DNA of 64,000 nucleotides from Myxococcales bacterium (GCA_016794345.1 JAEUKE010000142.1:61162-125161); one strand, 5' to 3'; counted from the first letter of the stretch, positions 38,292-48,914 are shown. Notes: generated from the letters alone by a model not told the origin. Made by a program: numbers and translations.

Positions 38292-39041
38292 TTGGACCGC
38301 AGTCATTCCTCCCGCGTTCTCTCCGCTCTTCCCTCCCCCCAACCCCCCTCCGCGTTGCGGAGTGGGGCATTCCTCCTGATTTCTGCGCTCGTGTTGGCGG
38401 CGTCCCCCGCGCGCGCCGACGACGAGGAGGACGTGGCAGAGGAGCCGGTTGCAAACGAGTCGGCGGGGGTGAGCGATGATGCCGAGATCGACGATTCGGA
38501 GGAGACCGAGGTCGTCGTTCGATCGAGGTTTCCAGCTCCGCCCCCGGGCCCGTCGGGCAAGGGCCGGCCCACCCGTGTCGAGGAGGATCGCGCGCGCTTC
38601 CGTGGCGGGGTCAGCGCGCAGATCGGCGGCTACTTCATCGAGGACACGGGGCTCGGGCTCTTCGGAATCCAGGGCCGGCTCGGCGCGCAGATCATCGACG
38701 AGTTCGGCATCTACGCCACGCCCGGCTTCCAGCTGGGAGCCAGCACGGAGGGCGCCGTCGCGCGCGTCTCCATCGGCGTCATCCCCGAGCTCACACTCGG
38801 CGACCTCTGGTTCATCGGCGCCGGTCCGGAGGTGTTCGCGGCGGCCGGCATCGACGACGATCTCGACGTGTTCGGTGGCGCGTACCTGATCGCGGCGCGC
38901 CTCCGCACCGGCTTCGCGTTCGGCAGCAAGCGGCCGGGGCGACGGCACGCGTTCACGCTCGCGTTCGACGGCCACGTCGACTTCTACGACGGCAAGGTCG
39001 GCGTCGCGCCGACCGTCGCGCTCGGCTACGACGCGTTCTGA
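38292..39041 (+). CDS. Exported outer-membrane-type protein
   Basis: 249 residues from a TTG with GGAGG five bases upstream. The export signal has n-region DRSHSSRVLSALPSPQPPSALRSGAF, encoded by repeat copy 5, then LLISALVLAASPARA and the mature protein. An acidic Asp/Glu stretch follows (38-70), a Pro-rich linker, then a beta-barrel-like C-terminal domain with alternating hydrophobic strands and turn Gly (GVSAQIGGYFIEDTGLGLFG ... VGVAPTVALGYDAF). Unknown function. Upstream GTG and ATG are in frame, but the TTG best fits its ribosome-binding site. Confidence 0.7.
   Translation: MDRSHSSRVLSALPSPQPPSALRSGAFLLISALVLAASPARADDEEDVAEEPVANESAGVSDDAEIDDSEETEVVVRSRFPAPPPGPSGKGRPTRVEEDRARFRGGVSAQIGGYFIEDTGLGLFGIQGRLGAQIIDEFGIYATPGFQLGASTEGAVARVSIGVIPELTLGDLWFIGAGPEVFAAAGIDDDLDVFGGAYLIAARLRTGFAFGSKRPGRRHAFTLAFDGHVDFYDGKVGVAPTVALGYDAF
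38332..38368 (+). repeat. Dispersed GC-rich palindrome, copy 5 (in an export-signal coding region)
   Basis: CCTCCCCCCAA, then CCCCCCTCCGC (38343-38353), loop GTT, GCGGAGTGGGG (38357-38367), an 11-bp stem with one mismatch. It is translated as PSPQPPSALRSGA just before the hydrophobic part of the signal of the gene at 38292, the same placement and frame as copy 4 in modA. Confidence 0.85.
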
Positions 39042-39054
39042 GCGCGTGGGCCCC

Positions 39055-40446
39055 TCAGTGGGCGTCGGACGCCGCTGCTCGCGGCGCGCCGCCCGACCCA
39101 CGCGAAGCGGAGACGGCGGGCGTGCGCCCGGCGAGGAGCAGCTCGGCCTCCGTGCGCGCGATCCAGTAGTCGCGGAGCGTGTCGACGTAGGCCGTCATCG
39201 TCTCGATCTGATCCCGCTTGGCGGTGAGCAGCTGGATGGGGCCGGTGTCCATCGCGTTGTACGTGCGCAAGGTCTGATCGAGGATCCTGTCGCGCAACGG
39301 CAAGAGCGTGCTCTTGAAGAACGCGGCGCTCTCCTTCGAGACGCGGAGCCGTCCGCTGACCACTCTCGCGGTCGCGCGGGCGGTGGTCGCTGCTGCGCGG
39401 TGGCGGCTCTCGGCGCCGCGCATCTCCGCTTCGGCCGCCGCCACCTCGCCTTGTCCCTGATAGAAGAGCGGGACCGAGACGGCGACCCTCGGGCCGATGC
39501 CCCAGCTCCCCTCCTCCCGCTCGGCGCTGACGCCGGCCTCGAGCTCGGGCGCGACGCCCTGCGTCCACGCGAGATCGGCGCGGCTGGCGGCCGACGCGTG
39601 TCGCTTCTCCTGAACGCGCAGCTCGAGGCTGGCCTCCACCGCCCGGGCTTCGAGGCCCTTGTCGTCGAACTCGGTCGGCTCGGGGAGCTCCGCTGCCGCC
39701 TTCCAGGCCGCGCCCGTCTTGCCGTGGAGCCCGAGTGCGGTATTCAGCCGCTCCCTCGCGCGAGTCTGCTCGAGCTCGGCGCGGGCCACCGCGAGGCGGG
39801 CCTCCTCGTAAATGGCCTGCTGGGCAAGGGCGTCCAGGGGCGGAACGTTTCCGGCCTCGAGGAGGCGGCCGGCGATCTCCGAGGACTGCGCAGCGGCGTA
39901 GAGCACCGTCTTGCGAAGCTCCAGGCTCTGGCTCGCCGCCTGCCAGTCGAAGAAGGCGGTCTTCGCCTCGAATACGACGTCGAGCGCCCGGCCCGCCGCA
40001 TTCAGCGCGGAGGCCTCGAGCGCGGCGTCAGCGACGTTTTGCCTCGCCGGGATGAGGAAGAGATCGAGCAGCTCGATCGTGGCTTCGATATCGAGCCTCG
40101 TCTCGTCGTCGTAGAAGTTGGCGCCGAACCCGACCTTCGGGTTGGGCATCCGCAATGCGGAGATCAGGTTGCCTCGCGCGATGCCCACGTCCGCGAGCGC
40201 CGCCTGGATCTCGGCGTTGTTGAGGAGGGCGATGCGGGCCGCGGAGTCCGCGGTGAGCGGCTTCGCGAGGAGCTTGCCTACCAGGGCATCGTTCTCGCTG
40301 TCGCCGTCGGTCTCACCCGAGGCCATCTCCATTCCCGTGCGCGAGCGGACCTCGCTGCGCGCGAGCCCGATGCCTGCGTCCCTCGAGACGCAGCCGCTGC
40401 CGAGGAGCACCAGGCCGAGCGCCAGCCCGGCGAGCAGCGATCTCAT
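39055..40446 (-). CDS. TolC-family outer-membrane efflux lipoprotein
   Basis: 463 residues with lipoprotein signal LLAGLALGLVLLGSGCVS. The long alpha-helical/beta pattern is that of the OEP/TolC family (TADSAARIALLNNAEIQAALADVGIARGNLISA, then LFLIPARQNVADAALEASALN and ERTRAR-type heptads). The helix-rich body with Leu/Ala/Glu runs suits the periplasmic tunnel. It overlaps the heavy-metal-binding lipoprotein gene by 4 bp, so it belongs to the minus-strand multicopper oxidase operon. It is a second TolC-like gene besides the one at 48982. Confidence 0.87.
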   Translation of the reverse strand: MRSLLAGLALGLVLLGSGCVSRDAGIGLARSEVRSRTGMEMASGETDGDSENDALVGKLLAKPLTADSAARIALLNNAEIQAALADVGIARGNLISALRMPNPKVGFGANFYDDETRLDIEATIELLDLFLIPARQNVADAALEASALNAAGRALDVVFEAKTAFFDWQAASQSLELRKTVLYAAAQSSEIAGRLLEAGNVPPLDALAQQAIYEEARLAVARAELEQTRARERLNTALGLHGKTGAAWKAAAELPEPTEFDDKGLEARAVEASLELRVQEKRHASAASRADLAWTQGVAPELEAGVSAEREEGSWGIGPRVAVSVPLFYQGQGEVAAAEAEMRGAESRHRAAATTARATARVVSGRLRVSKESAAFFKSTLLPLRDRILDQTLRTYNAMDTGPIQLLTAKRDQIETMTAYVDTLRDYWIARTEAELLLAGRTPAVSASRGSGGAPRAAASDAH

Positions 40447-40829
40447 TGGTGCGCTCCGTGATCGTGCTCCGGCGCGGTCTTCGGCTTGGGCTGCACGGGC
40501 ACGAGGTCCATCTTGCACTTGGGGCAGACCCCCGGCTTGTCCGACTTGACCTCGGGGTGATGCGGACAGGTGTATTCGGTCGCGGCGTCTTGGGAAGGCG
40601 CCTGGGCATCGTGGTCACGGTGATGGGCGTGCGGGTCGTGGTCCGCGGCCGGTATCGGGGCGGGCGCGGCGCGCTCGGGATCGAACGAGGACGCCAGCGC
40701 GCCGATCGGCTCCGGTGATGCGGCGAGCTCGGCGCCCGCATCCGCGGGGCCGCCGCTCTTGACGTCGATGTCGCGTGAGGCGCACGCGGAGAGCGCCAGA
40801 AGGAGAGAACTGAGCAGCTTGGTCTTCAT
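40443..40829 (-). CDS. Lipoprotein with heavy-metal-binding domain (HMBD)
   Basis: 128 residues with lipoprotein signal (SSLLLALSACAS), a His/Asp-rich linker (HDPHAHHRDHD), and a heavy-metal-binding domain YTCPHHPEVKSDKPGVCPKC followed by KMDLVPV, the pattern of two C-P and one C-x-x-C. A His-rich tail (EHDHGAHQ) ends it. It should bind Cu or other soft metals at the envelope. Its 3' end overlaps the TolC-like gene by 4 bases; the multicopper oxidase gene ends near its start. Confidence 0.85.
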   Translation of the reverse strand: MKTKLLSSLLLALSACASRDIDVKSGGPADAGAELAASPEPIGALASSFDPERAAPAPIPAADHDPHAHHRDHDAQAPSQDAATEYTCPHHPEVKSDKPGVCPKCKMDLVPVQPKPKTAPEHDHGAHQ

Positions 40830-40831
40830 GG

Positions 40832-42169
40832 CTACACCTTGATCCCGTCGCGTGAAAGGTCTGCAGTCTCGGCGAGGCTCGCCACGGTTCCCTTCGGATG
40901 CTGGTACCAGCCGGGGTCGGCGTCGTAGCTCGTGAGCTTCTCGCGCACCTTGAGAATGGTGAACATCCCGCCCATGGTGATGGTGCCGAACTGCCCCGTG
41001 CCTCCGGACATCGGGATGCTGTTCGGCGGGACGGGCATCTTCATGTCCGCCATGTCACCCATTCCGTCTTGTCCCATCGTCATGTAGCCCGGGACGAGCT
41101 TGCGGACCTTCTGGTCGAGCTCGCCGGTCTTCATCGAAATGGTGTTGGGGAAGCGGTGGCCCATCTGGTTCATGACGTGGTGGGTCATGTGACAGTGAAC
41201 GGGCCAGTCCCCCGGGGCGTCCGCCACGAGCTCCACGTCGCGCGTGCTGCCGACCGGAACGAGCACCGTCGCCTCCGGCCATTGCGCTGAGGTCGGGATC
41301 TGTCCGCCGTCGGTGGCGACGAGCTTGAAGAAGTGGCCGTGCATGTGGATCGGGTGGTGGTCCATCGCGGAGAGGTTGCCGAATCGCATGCGGACGCGGT
41401 CTCCCTTCTTCACCACCAGCGGGGCCGTCCCGGGGAAGGCCTTCGCGTTGATCGTGAGGACGTTGAAGTCGTTCATCGCGAGCGGGTTCGGCCGGGACGC
41501 GCCAGCGGGGATGTTCCACTCGCTGAGCAGCATCGCGAAGTCGCGCTGGACCTTGTAGTCCGCGCTCGGTCGGCGCGGGTGGATGACGATGAGACCCATC
41601 AATCCGAGGGCCATCTGCGTCATCTCGTCGTGGTGGGAGTGGTACATGAACGTGCCGTGCTGGCGGAGCGTGAACTCGTATTTGAACGTCTCCTTCGGCT
41701 TGATGACCGGCTGCGTGAGCCCGGCGACGCCGTCCATCCCGTTGGGGACGAAGAGGCCGTGCCAGTGGACGCTCGTGGGGGCAGAGAGCTTGTTTGTGAC
41801 GTAGATGCGGACGCGGTCACCTTCGACCGCCTCGATGGTCGGGCCGTGCACGCGACCGTTGTACCCCCAACATTTGGCGCGCAGTCCGGGGGCGAACTCG
41901 TGATCGACCTCCTCTGCCCAGAGGTGGAAGACCTTCACGCCATCCACCACCTTGAAGGGGAGGGCGACGCCGTTCGGCGTGACGACCGGTGTGTAGTCCT
42001 TGCCCGGCATGCCCGGCGGCTCTGCCTTCGCATCCTGGCCGCTGTAGGTGGATTCCCAGCCCCTACCGGCGGGAGCGCCTTGTGCAGCGAGCGCGCGCTG
42101 CGCCTGCAGCGCGATGCCGCCGACGCCCAGCGTCCCACCGAGGAGTGCTTGTCTTCGCGAGATGGTCAT
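40832..42169 (-). CDS. TAT-exported multicopper oxidase
   Basis: 445 residues. The start at 42169 opens a twin-arginine signal (TISRRQALLGGTLGVGGIAL, cleaved after ALA). The copper ligands sit in HWHG (domain 1), HSHHD, HPIHMHGHFF and HCHMTHHVMNQM (last domain), with C for type 1 copper (PVHCHMTHH). The Met-rich C-terminal stretch (MGQDGMGDMADMKMP) is common in copper-tolerance oxidases. It probably oxidises Cu(I) or protects the periplasm. Longer in-frame N-terminal extension is rejected because it has no protein-like features. First gene of a minus-strand operon with the two metal lipoprotein genes, divergent from the Cu ATPase. Confidence 0.92.
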   Translation of the reverse strand: MTISRRQALLGGTLGVGGIALQAQRALAAQGAPAGRGWESTYSGQDAKAEPPGMPGKDYTPVVTPNGVALPFKVVDGVKVFHLWAEEVDHEFAPGLRAKCWGYNGRVHGPTIEAVEGDRVRIYVTNKLSAPTSVHWHGLFVPNGMDGVAGLTQPVIKPKETFKYEFTLRQHGTFMYHSHHDEMTQMALGLMGLIVIHPRRPSADYKVQRDFAMLLSEWNIPAGASRPNPLAMNDFNVLTINAKAFPGTAPLVVKKGDRVRMRFGNLSAMDHHPIHMHGHFFKLVATDGGQIPTSAQWPEATVLVPVGSTRDVELVADAPGDWPVHCHMTHHVMNQMGHRFPNTISMKTGELDQKVRKLVPGYMTMGQDGMGDMADMKMPVPPNSIPMSGGTGQFGTITMGGMFTILKVREKLTSYDADPGWYQHPKGTVASLAETADLSRDGIKV

Positions 42170-42250
42170 GGTCGTTCCGTTGGGGGGTGATGGCGGCCAC
42201 CCAGGGTGGAGCCGCCGTTTCGAGCATGGAGACGCAGGTGGCCCCGAAGC

Positions 42251-42319
42251 ATTACACCCGCTCATCACGAGGCGCCGAACAATGTCGGAGACCGGCGTGC
42301 CGCGTGCATCCGGTGTAAT
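42251..42319. promoter_or_regulatory. Divergent promoter region with a separated inverted repeat
   Basis: Between the multicopper oxidase start (42169) and the ATPase start (42349), the 8-mers ATTACACC (42251-42258) and GGTGTAAT (42312-42319) form an inverted repeat with 53 bases between. Each can be read outward as TGTAAT, close to a -10 hexamer, facing its own gene, 30 and 82 bases from the respective start codons. The symmetry suits paired promoters for a common activator or sigma factor, perhaps the CorE-like factor encoded at 45196. No -35 element is recognised. Confidence 0.35.
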
Positions 42320-42348
42320 TCCGAGGCGGGCGGCGACGTCAGCCAAGC

Positions 42349-44592
<2,244 letters not shown>

Positions 44593-44638
44593 TGGATCGT
44601 CCTCACGCGCGTCAGCACCTGCGAAAGCGAGGATGACG

Positions 44639-45199
44639 ATGAATACGAAGGTTTTGAACGGGCTGGCAGCGCTCGGCGGGGTCGTGGCGGCGGCAGCGAT
44701 CGGCGCGACCGTCATGATCGCGACGGGCACCTACAACGTGGCGGCGACCGAGCCGCATGCCCGGCCGGTCGAGTGGGCGCTCCGCTCGACGATGGAGAGG
44801 TCGGTCCGTGAGCAGGCGGAAGCCGTGGCGGTGCCGGCGGGAGTCGACGTGCGCGACCCGGCGCTCGCCGCCCGCGCCATCGGTCACTACAGCGTGGCAT
44901 GCGCCGGTTGCCACGGAGCGCCGGGCAGCGAGCGCGCACCATGGATGGTCCTGTACCCGGAGCCGGAGAACCTCACGCGAGCCGAGGTGGTCGATCGGTG
45001 GAGCGATGGGGAGCTCTATTGGATCGTCAAAAATGGCATCAAGGACACCGGTATGATCGCGCTCGGGCCCACCCACAAGGAGGAGGACCTGTGGGCGGTC
45101 ACGGCCTTCGTTCGGCAGCTCCCGACCATGCCGAAGTCGGACTACGAGGCGCTGGTCGCGAAGTACCAGGCCGAGCACGCGGGGCACGCGCACCGATGA
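44639..45199 (+). CDS. Exported monohaem c-type cytochrome
   Basis: 186 residues from the second of two close ATGs (better spaced from GAGG). A membrane/signal segment (about 7-30) precedes a class I cytochrome c: CAGCH (88-92), a GMI-type Met ligand in KDTGMIALGPTHK, and a C-terminal helix. Its stop overlaps the ATG of the sigma-factor gene (ATGA). It may take electrons from the copper oxidases or be a quirk of the operon; the role is unassigned. Confidence 0.87.
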   Translation: MNTKVLNGLAALGGVVAAAAIGATVMIATGTYNVAATEPHARPVEWALRSTMERSVREQAEAVAVPAGVDVRDPALAARAIGHYSVACAGCHGAPGSERAPWMVLYPEPENLTRAEVVDRWSDGELYWIVKNGIKDTGMIALGPTHKEEDLWAVTAFVRQLPTMPKSDYEALVAKYQAEHAGHAHR

Positions 45200-45885
45200 C
45201 ACAGCTCATCTCCGGAGCACGAGAGGGCCTGGCGCTGTTGCGACGCGCCTGGTTTGGTGGGAACGTCGAGTCGATGGCCGACGATCAAGCCGAGGAGCTC
45301 GAGACGAAGCCCAGCGCGGAGACGGTCCGCGTTCTGGTGGAGAACCACCGAGCCTTTCTCCAGTTCCTGGAGCGGCGCGTCGGCGACCGCGCGCTCGCGG
45401 AGGACATCCTCCAGGACGCGTTCGTCCGAGGCATCGGAAAGGCAGGCTCCATCCGGGAGGACGATTCGACGGTCGCCTGGTTCTATCGGACGCTCCGCAA
45501 CGCCGTCATCGACCATCACCGACGAGTGAGCGCCGCCAGCCGATCACTCGCGCGCTTCGCCGACGAGCTCGCCGAGGAGGAGCATGCGCCGGCCGAGATG
45601 GCGGAGCAGGTGTGCGGGTGCGTGAGCCGATTGGCAGAGACGCTGAAGCCCGAGTACGCGGACGCCCTCAAGGAGATCGACGTGCAGGGCTCCTCGGTGA
45701 AGGAGTTCGCGGAGCGGCACGGCATCACGCCGAGCAACGCGGCGGTTCGCGTCTTCCGGGCGCGCGAGGCGCTCAAGAAGCGGGTGGCGTCGGCGTGCGG
45801 CACCTGCGCCGAGCACGGGTGTTACCAATGCTCCTGTGGTGAGCCGGCGCCAATCGCGGGTGAGAAGCCGGGCTGCGGCCGCTGA
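45196..45885 (+). CDS. CorE-like (ECF44-type) metal-sensing ECF sigma factor
   Basis: 229 residues starting in a 4-bp ATGA overlap with the cytochrome gene. Region 2 (HRAFLQFLERRVGDRALAED ... DDSTVAWFYRTLRNAVIDHHRR) and region 4 (YADALKEIDVQGSSVKEFAERHGITPSNAAVRVFRAREALKKR) are intact. It carries a CxC in the linker between them (Cys140, Cys142) and a Cys-rich C-terminus: Cys201, 204, 209, 212, 214 and 227. This is the layout I know from Myxococcus CorE/CorE2, sigma factors activated directly by Cu(II) or by Cd/Zn, with no anti-sigma factor. No anti-sigma gene is adjacent. It sits in the copper island and presumably activates it. Confidence 0.88.
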   Translation: MTQLISGAREGLALLRRAWFGGNVESMADDQAEELETKPSAETVRVLVENHRAFLQFLERRVGDRALAEDILQDAFVRGIGKAGSIREDDSTVAWFYRTLRNAVIDHHRRVSAASRSLARFADELAEEEHAPAEMAEQVCGCVSRLAETLKPEYADALKEIDVQGSSVKEFAERHGITPSNAAVRVFRAREALKKRVASACGTCAEHGCYQCSCGEPAPIAGEKPGCGR

Positions 45886-45906
45886 GGCTCGGCCTCGGCC
45901 GAGGCG

Positions 45907-47676
45907 TCAGAGCTTCTGGTAGGTGTTGCCCAGCTCGTCCTGGATCACGGTCGCCTCGCCGGTCGCGACGACGTTCAGCGTGGCGGGCTGGGGCACCGCT
46001 CGGAAGCTCCAGCCGGCGGGGAGCGCCAGCTTCGATCCGAGCAAGGGCAGCTCCCAGCGCACCAGGTCCGGATCGATCTGCTGGCTGAAGGACTGCATCA
46101 CGTAGGTATCGCCGACGGGGCTCACCAGCTCGTAGACCTCGCGTCCCGCGTCGAAGGTCCACGTGTTGTCGCGCATGACGACCACCTCGGTGTAGGGCAT
46201 GCCGCCTTGCATCTGCTGGAGCTGAGAGACCGGCAGCTGGAGCTCGGCCACCTTCTCCATGGTGATGCCGCCGAAGTCCTTCGTCTCACCGGTGGCCGAG
46301 CTCCCGGTGATGGCGGAGTCGAGCGCGAAGCGCCGAGGGCCATTGAGGACGGCCGCGGCTACCCCTTCGTCCTGTGCAATGGTCGCCGCGTCCAGCGCCT
46401 CCCATTGTTCGGCAGGGCATTCGTTGAACGAGGTCGTGTTGAAGACGCTGACCGTCGCCGTGCTGCCTTGCACGTCCACCAGCAGGACCTCGCAGTAGCG
46501 GCGGTTGAAGATGCTCGGGCCGGAAGGACCCGAGGCGAAGAACTGCGCGAGGCGCCGCGCGATCTCCGGGCCCTGGTCGTCCTGAAGGAAGTGGCTCGCC
46601 TCGGGGAGTCGGCTGTGGGGCTGCCCGAGCGCGCCCGGGATGCTGGTCACGAGCTTCTCTTGCGTCGCGCACTGACCGAGCCCACCCGGGTCGTTGGAGG
46701 ACCAAAGGGCGAGGAACGGCTTGTCGAACGCGGTGAGACCCTCCCGCGCGGCTTGGTTCTGACCGGCGAGCTCGTTGACCAGCGAAGGAAACACGCGCGG
46801 GCCGGCCAGGTAGATCCGGCTGGGAAACGGGGCGTCGTAAGCTGCCTCTTCCGCCGGCGGGATGTCGAACCAGGTGAGGGCCTCGAGCACCTCGGCCGGG
46901 TGGAAGCTCCGGGCCTTCATCGCGTAGCTCATCCAGCCGGCGAAGTCCGCGTCGAAGCCGAGCAGCTCGCAGCCGTCGTAGAACGAGGCCTGCTGCGCCG
47001 GGATCGCCGCGAATGGGAACGCGGCGTCGATCTCGACGTCGGGATCCTCGACGGGAGGGTAGGGCTGAAAGCCAGGCGGAACGACGGGCAGATCGCCGTC
47101 GCCGACAGCCACGCGCGCGAACCAATCGGGGTGCAGCCCCACGACGCGCAGGCCGATGAGGCTGCCCCAGTCCTGGACGAACAGGTTGATGTCCCTGAGC
47201 TCCAGGGCTTGGATGAAGCGCTCGAGGCGGTCGCCGTGGCCGAGGTAGGTGTAAGCCGCGATGTCGATCGGCTTGTCGGAGCGGCCCATGCCGAGGTGAT
47301 CCATCGCGATGACGCGATACCCGGCGTCGGCCAGGACCGGGATCATCTTGCGATAGAGATACGACCACGTGGGCTGCCCGTGGAGGAGCATCACCACAGG
47401 CCCGTTGCTCGGTCCCGCCTCGACGTACGCTTGCCTGAGCCCGTCGATGTCGACGTAATGCGGCTCGTAGGGCCAGTCGGGGAGCGACGCAAAACAAGCG
47501 TCCGGGGTGCGAACGAACTCGACGCCCGCGTCGGTGGTCATCACCACCGGCTCGCTGTCGCAGGCAGCCTCCGGGGTCGGGCCAGTCGAGGTCTCACCCT
47601 CGTCGCCACAACCAGAAGCGAGAGCAATCGCGCCCAAGAGGGCGACGGGAAGGATGGAGGACCGAGTCTCGGTCAT
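45907..47676 (-). CDS. Haloalkane-dehalogenase-like lipoprotein with fused C-terminal domain
   Basis: 589 residues. Lipoprotein signal (LLGAIALASGCGDE); then an alpha/beta-hydrolase of haloalkane-dehalogenase type I: HGQPTWSYLYRKMIPVL (99-115), MDHLGMGRSDKP (125-136), nucleophile Asp169 followed by Trp170 in VQDWGSLIG, probable acid Asp329 and base His362. Trp170 next to the nucleophile is the halide-binding position. Residues about 390-589 are an extra domain, a mostly beta module ending GWSFRAVPQPATLNVVATGE. I recall stand-alone relatives in cyanobacteria. Activity on haloalkanes is unproved; a different hydrolase activity is possible. Bordered on both sides by copper genes. Confidence 0.83.
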   Translation of the reverse strand: MTETRSSILPVALLGAIALASGCGDEGETSTGPTPEAACDSEPVVMTTDAGVEFVRTPDACFASLPDWPYEPHYVDIDGLRQAYVEAGPSNGPVVMLLHGQPTWSYLYRKMIPVLADAGYRVIAMDHLGMGRSDKPIDIAAYTYLGHGDRLERFIQALELRDINLFVQDWGSLIGLRVVGLHPDWFARVAVGDGDLPVVPPGFQPYPPVEDPDVEIDAAFPFAAIPAQQASFYDGCELLGFDADFAGWMSYAMKARSFHPAEVLEALTWFDIPPAEEAAYDAPFPSRIYLAGPRVFPSLVNELAGQNQAAREGLTAFDKPFLALWSSNDPGGLGQCATQEKLVTSIPGALGQPHSRLPEASHFLQDDQGPEIARRLAQFFASGPSGPSIFNRRYCEVLLVDVQGSTATVSVFNTTSFNECPAEQWEALDAATIAQDEGVAAAVLNGPRRFALDSAITGSSATGETKDFGGITMEKVAELQLPVSQLQQMQGGMPYTEVVVMRDNTWTFDAGREVYELVSPVGDTYVMQSFSQQIDPDLVRWELPLLGSKLALPAGWSFRAVPQPATLNVVATGEATVIQDELGNTYQKL

Positions 47677-47748
47677 CCCGCAAGGGTGCGCTCTCCTCGC
47701 GCGCTCCTCAAGCGAGAACAGGGTCTGGTGGAGCGCTCTCGGCTGCGC

Positions 47749-48372
47749 TCAGCGAGGGCGAGCGAGGGTCTGCTCGAGCTCGCTCGCGGGACGTCCGTCG
47801 GCGACCTGTCGAAGGTAGGTCGCGAGGACCTGAACGGCGACCGGCGGCGGTGGCCCGGCGCAGGGGCCCGACCAACCGATCTCGCGGCCTTTGCCGAAGA
47901 CGACACGGGCCGCGACGGAGGTGATGGCGTCGCAGGGGATGCTTGGCTCGGTGCTCGGCTTGGCCTTGCCGACCTCCTCCATGAGGGCGCGCAGCGCGGA
48001 GAGCTGCTTGGCGTCCAGCGTGCCGGAGGACGGGCTCGCGCCCGAGCGGGTCCACGAGCCGTCGGCGCCGACGCGGATGGTGGTCGAGTCCTCCGGGCCG
48101 ACGAGGGCGAGGCTCTGGAACGTCACGAGGCCCGGGTCGGCGACCGCGGGGAACGCGCGTGGTGCAGAGGGCTCTGCGGCGGGCGCAGGCTCGGCCTTGA
48201 CGGTCCCTGTGCTCGCCGTCGTGACGCCCGGCGCCGACACCCCTTGGGGAGCGGCGCTCGAGCGGGGCGGTGACGGGTCGGGAGACGCCTCGCCAGACGA
48301 CGCAGGTCGAGCGGGCGATGCGCTGCAGCCGGTGACAGCGAGCGCGAGGAGGAGCGGAAGGGCTGCTTTCAT
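47749..48372 (-). CDS. Hypothetical lipoprotein
   Basis: 207 residues with lipoprotein signal (LPLLLALAVTGCSA), a long Ala/Pro/Ser tether to about residue 75, and a C-terminal domain of about 130 residues with two Cys (SIPCDAITSV, SGPCAGPP) that may form a disulphide. No family recognised. 73 bases after it lies the dehalogenase-like gene in the same direction, so the two may be cotranscribed. Confidence 0.7.
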   Translation of the reverse strand: MKAALPLLLALAVTGCSASPARPASSGEASPDPSPPRSSAAPQGVSAPGVTTASTGTVKAEPAPAAEPSAPRAFPAVADPGLVTFQSLALVGPEDSTTIRVGADGSWTRSGASPSSGTLDAKQLSALRALMEEVGKAKPSTEPSIPCDAITSVAARVVFGKGREIGWSGPCAGPPPPVAVQVLATYLRQVADGRPASELEQTLARPR

Positions 48373-48500
48373 GTGCGCGGAAGGAACGAGGACGGGGCCG
48401 TCACCTTACAGTCTCGCAGGGGCGGAGGGGGCCGCTTCGAGGCCCAGTTCCGCCCATCCGGCGCGGAGCCTTGACAGAGCCCCCCACCAAAGGGAGATCC

Positions 48501-48914
48501 TTGAGCGTGCTCCGCGCCCTCTCACGCCGCCTCCTAGCGCTCCTGCCGCTCGTGGTGCTCGTGATGTCGCTCGGCCGCGGGCTCGAGTTCCTGTGGTGCC
48601 CGGGGATGCAGCAGGTCGTGGCCTCGTGCTGCTGCAACACGAAGAAGGAGCCCACGCCCGGGCCCGCGGTGGAGCGGAAGGGCTGCTGCGAGGCGAAGGC
48701 CGTGCCCGAAGGCGCGCCCGCCGTCAGCAACGACACCGTCAGCTTTGCTGCGCCCGCGGCGCTGGCGGAGGCCATCGTTCCGGCTCCGATCCCCGCCCCG
48801 GCGCGGCTCGCGGCGACCGAGTCGGAGGCGGACGCCAAGGTCCGGCTCTGCACGTTTGCGCGTGCAGGGCCCCGCGCGCCGATCCCCATCCTCCACTGTT
48901 CGCTCCTGATCTGA
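48501..48914 (+). CDS. Small Cys-rich membrane-anchored protein of the Cus operon
   Basis: 137 residues; the start is a TTG five bases after AGGGAG (an earlier in-frame TTG is poorly placed). One N-terminal membrane helix (RLLALLPLVVLVMSLGRGLEFLW) is followed by Cys-rich motifs ASCCCNTKKE and KGCCEAK, then an Ala/Pro-rich stretch. Clustered Cys suit binding of soft metals, and the gene leads directly into the CusCBA genes (67 bases to CusC). It may be an outer-leaflet or periplasmic copper carrier, by inference. Confidence 0.7.
   Translation: MSVLRALSRRLLALLPLVVLVMSLGRGLEFLWCPGMQQVVASCCCNTKKEPTPGPAVERKGCCEAKAVPEGAPAVSNDTVSFAAPAALAEAIVPAPIPAPARLAATESEADAKVRLCTFARAGPRAPIPILHCSLLI

Noticed and set aside
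45892..45905. GCCTCGGCCGAGGC palindrome between the sigma-factor and dehalogenase genes as a terminator
   Set aside because: Short stem, no T-run; equally expected by chance in GC-rich sequence.
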